Source: Alphaproteobacteria bacterium
GTDB taxonomy: Bacteria > Pseudomonadota > Alphaproteobacteria > JABAAW01
Length of the DNA: 6,500 bases
Assembly: GCA_014239005.1 (NCBI GenBank)
Contig: JABAAA010000072.1
Coordinates: forward strand, 1-6,500
Reading direction: 5' to 3'
Shown here: piece by piece, positions 6,038 to 6,500 of the stretch
Layout of the letters: the number at the start of each line of letters is the position of its first letter
How positions within the stretch are numbered: the first letter of the stretch is position 1
The notes under the pieces: generated by a model
Seen by the model: the letters and a program-made list of their open reading frames with translations, nothing else
Database searches by the model: none
Told to the model about the DNA's origin: nothing
Position numbers and translations under genes: made by a program

Positions 6038-6500
6038 ACAGAAACCCCACCTGCTCGCGTCCTTCGCGGAGCGCGAGGTGCAACGCAGCCGCGTCCTCCA
6101 GCACCAGCACCTGCTCTGCGTGCGGCGAAAGATTTTCCGCCATCGTCGCCAACACCTCTTCCGATGCACCATGCGCACCTTGAGCCAACAGCACGCGCGG
6201 CAGCTTGTATCGAGCCTCCTTCCCAACCCCTCCTTTCAAGTCGCCGTTGTGCCGCCATGCGCTTGCGGCAAAAAGACGCGTCAAGTAGGCGTTCACGCCT
6301 TCCGATTTGACAAGCCTTCCTCCCGCTCGCCCGTGAGAATTCTTGCGCCAAATGCCGTTGGCAGCAATGTTGCGCAGCTGCAACGCGCGCGGGGCGTCCA
6401 AGGGCGAGCCCTCAAGAAAAATCTTCACTCCGCTGTGCGTCTCGGGGTTGGAGCCGCGCGAAACCGAAAGGGCAACTTGGGCGCGCAACTCGGTTGCGGC
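5574..6500 (-). CDS. Unrecognised protein, C-terminal part (5' end outside window)
   Basis: This frame is open from the right edge (base 6500) to a TGA at 5574, giving 308 visible residues with no start required inside the window. I do not recognise the family. From the edge to about 5830 the sequence looks coding: codons end mostly in G or C, and there are regular amphipathic segments such as [40 protein letters not shown] and [12 protein letters not shown]. No membrane segment, signal peptide or catalytic motif stands out. The part from [11 protein letters not shown] to GFLFNSDG faintly recalls the late region of ModA-type periplasmic binding proteins, but too weakly to name it. After about 5830 the sequence becomes Arg/Cys-rich and lies opposite the membrane-protein gene, so the true end may have been nearer 5800 before a frameshift, or the two genes really overlap. 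Confidence 0.5.
   Translation of the reverse strand, partial: AATELRAQVALSVSRGSNPETHSGVKIFLEGSPLDAPRALQLRNIAANGIWRKNSHGRAGGRLVKSEGVNAYLTRLFAASAWRHNGDLKGGVGKEARYKLPRVLLAQGAHGASEEVLATMAENLSPHAEQVLVLEDAAALHLALREGREQVGFLFNSDGTALQAFVGGRGEIASEELFDVLLREEEVSAGRRVVLADGFVGRRAVRRWETSGVRVVRLVVHFAPDGRTNRNGCETLGQSSWRPHRGCGTDCKKACLAAAMRTSPATRSRRREACRSQQTIRRVQSKLLLARTVRACASVRARRGLPVA

Noticed and set aside
5633..6351. Other minus-strand frames near the right edge
   Set aside because: They are Cys/Arg-rich and offset from the more gene-like frame running from 6500; they are most likely shadows.

Overview
The window looks like a piece of an alphaproteobacterial chromosome. This is an inference from the close match of the glutamine synthetase to the alphaproteobacterial type-I enzyme and from the glyS-ppdK gene order, which I recall from Alphaproteobacteria. 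Base composition is uneven: about 45% GC at the left edge and up to about 65% in the middle. No mobile element, tRNA, rRNA or CRISPR array was seen.

Layout. (1) Positions 2-811, plus strand: the 3' part of glyS (glycyl-tRNA synthetase beta subunit), cut by the left edge. (2) Positions 841-3651, plus strand: a complete ppdK (pyruvate, phosphate dikinase), 29 nt after glyS and probably cotranscribed with it. (3) Positions 3652-3843: a convergent intergenic region with a likely ppdK terminator, a perfect 12-bp inverted repeat and a short U-tailed terminator for glnA. (4) Positions 5244-3844, minus strand: a complete glnA (type-I glutamine synthetase). (5) Positions 5245-5512: the glnA leader and promoter, with a sigma70-type promoter, phased A/T tracts, a leader hairpin and six tandem 13-bp units running into the Shine-Dalgarno sequence. 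(6) From 5513, plus strand: a small membrane protein. A long unrecognised frame enters from the right edge on the minus strand and overlaps it tail to tail.

Function. The recognised genes are core metabolism: tRNA charging, pyruvate/PEP interconversion and ammonium assimilation. No glnB precedes glnA, although glnB-glnA is the usual alphaproteobacterial arrangement; here glnA appears to be monocistronic with its own promoter.

The most unusual signals are the 13-bp repeat array in the glnA leader, the reversal of G/C skew and codon choice inside the intact ppdK gene, and the unresolved antiparallel open frames at the right edge. I found no convincing new multi-gene system.
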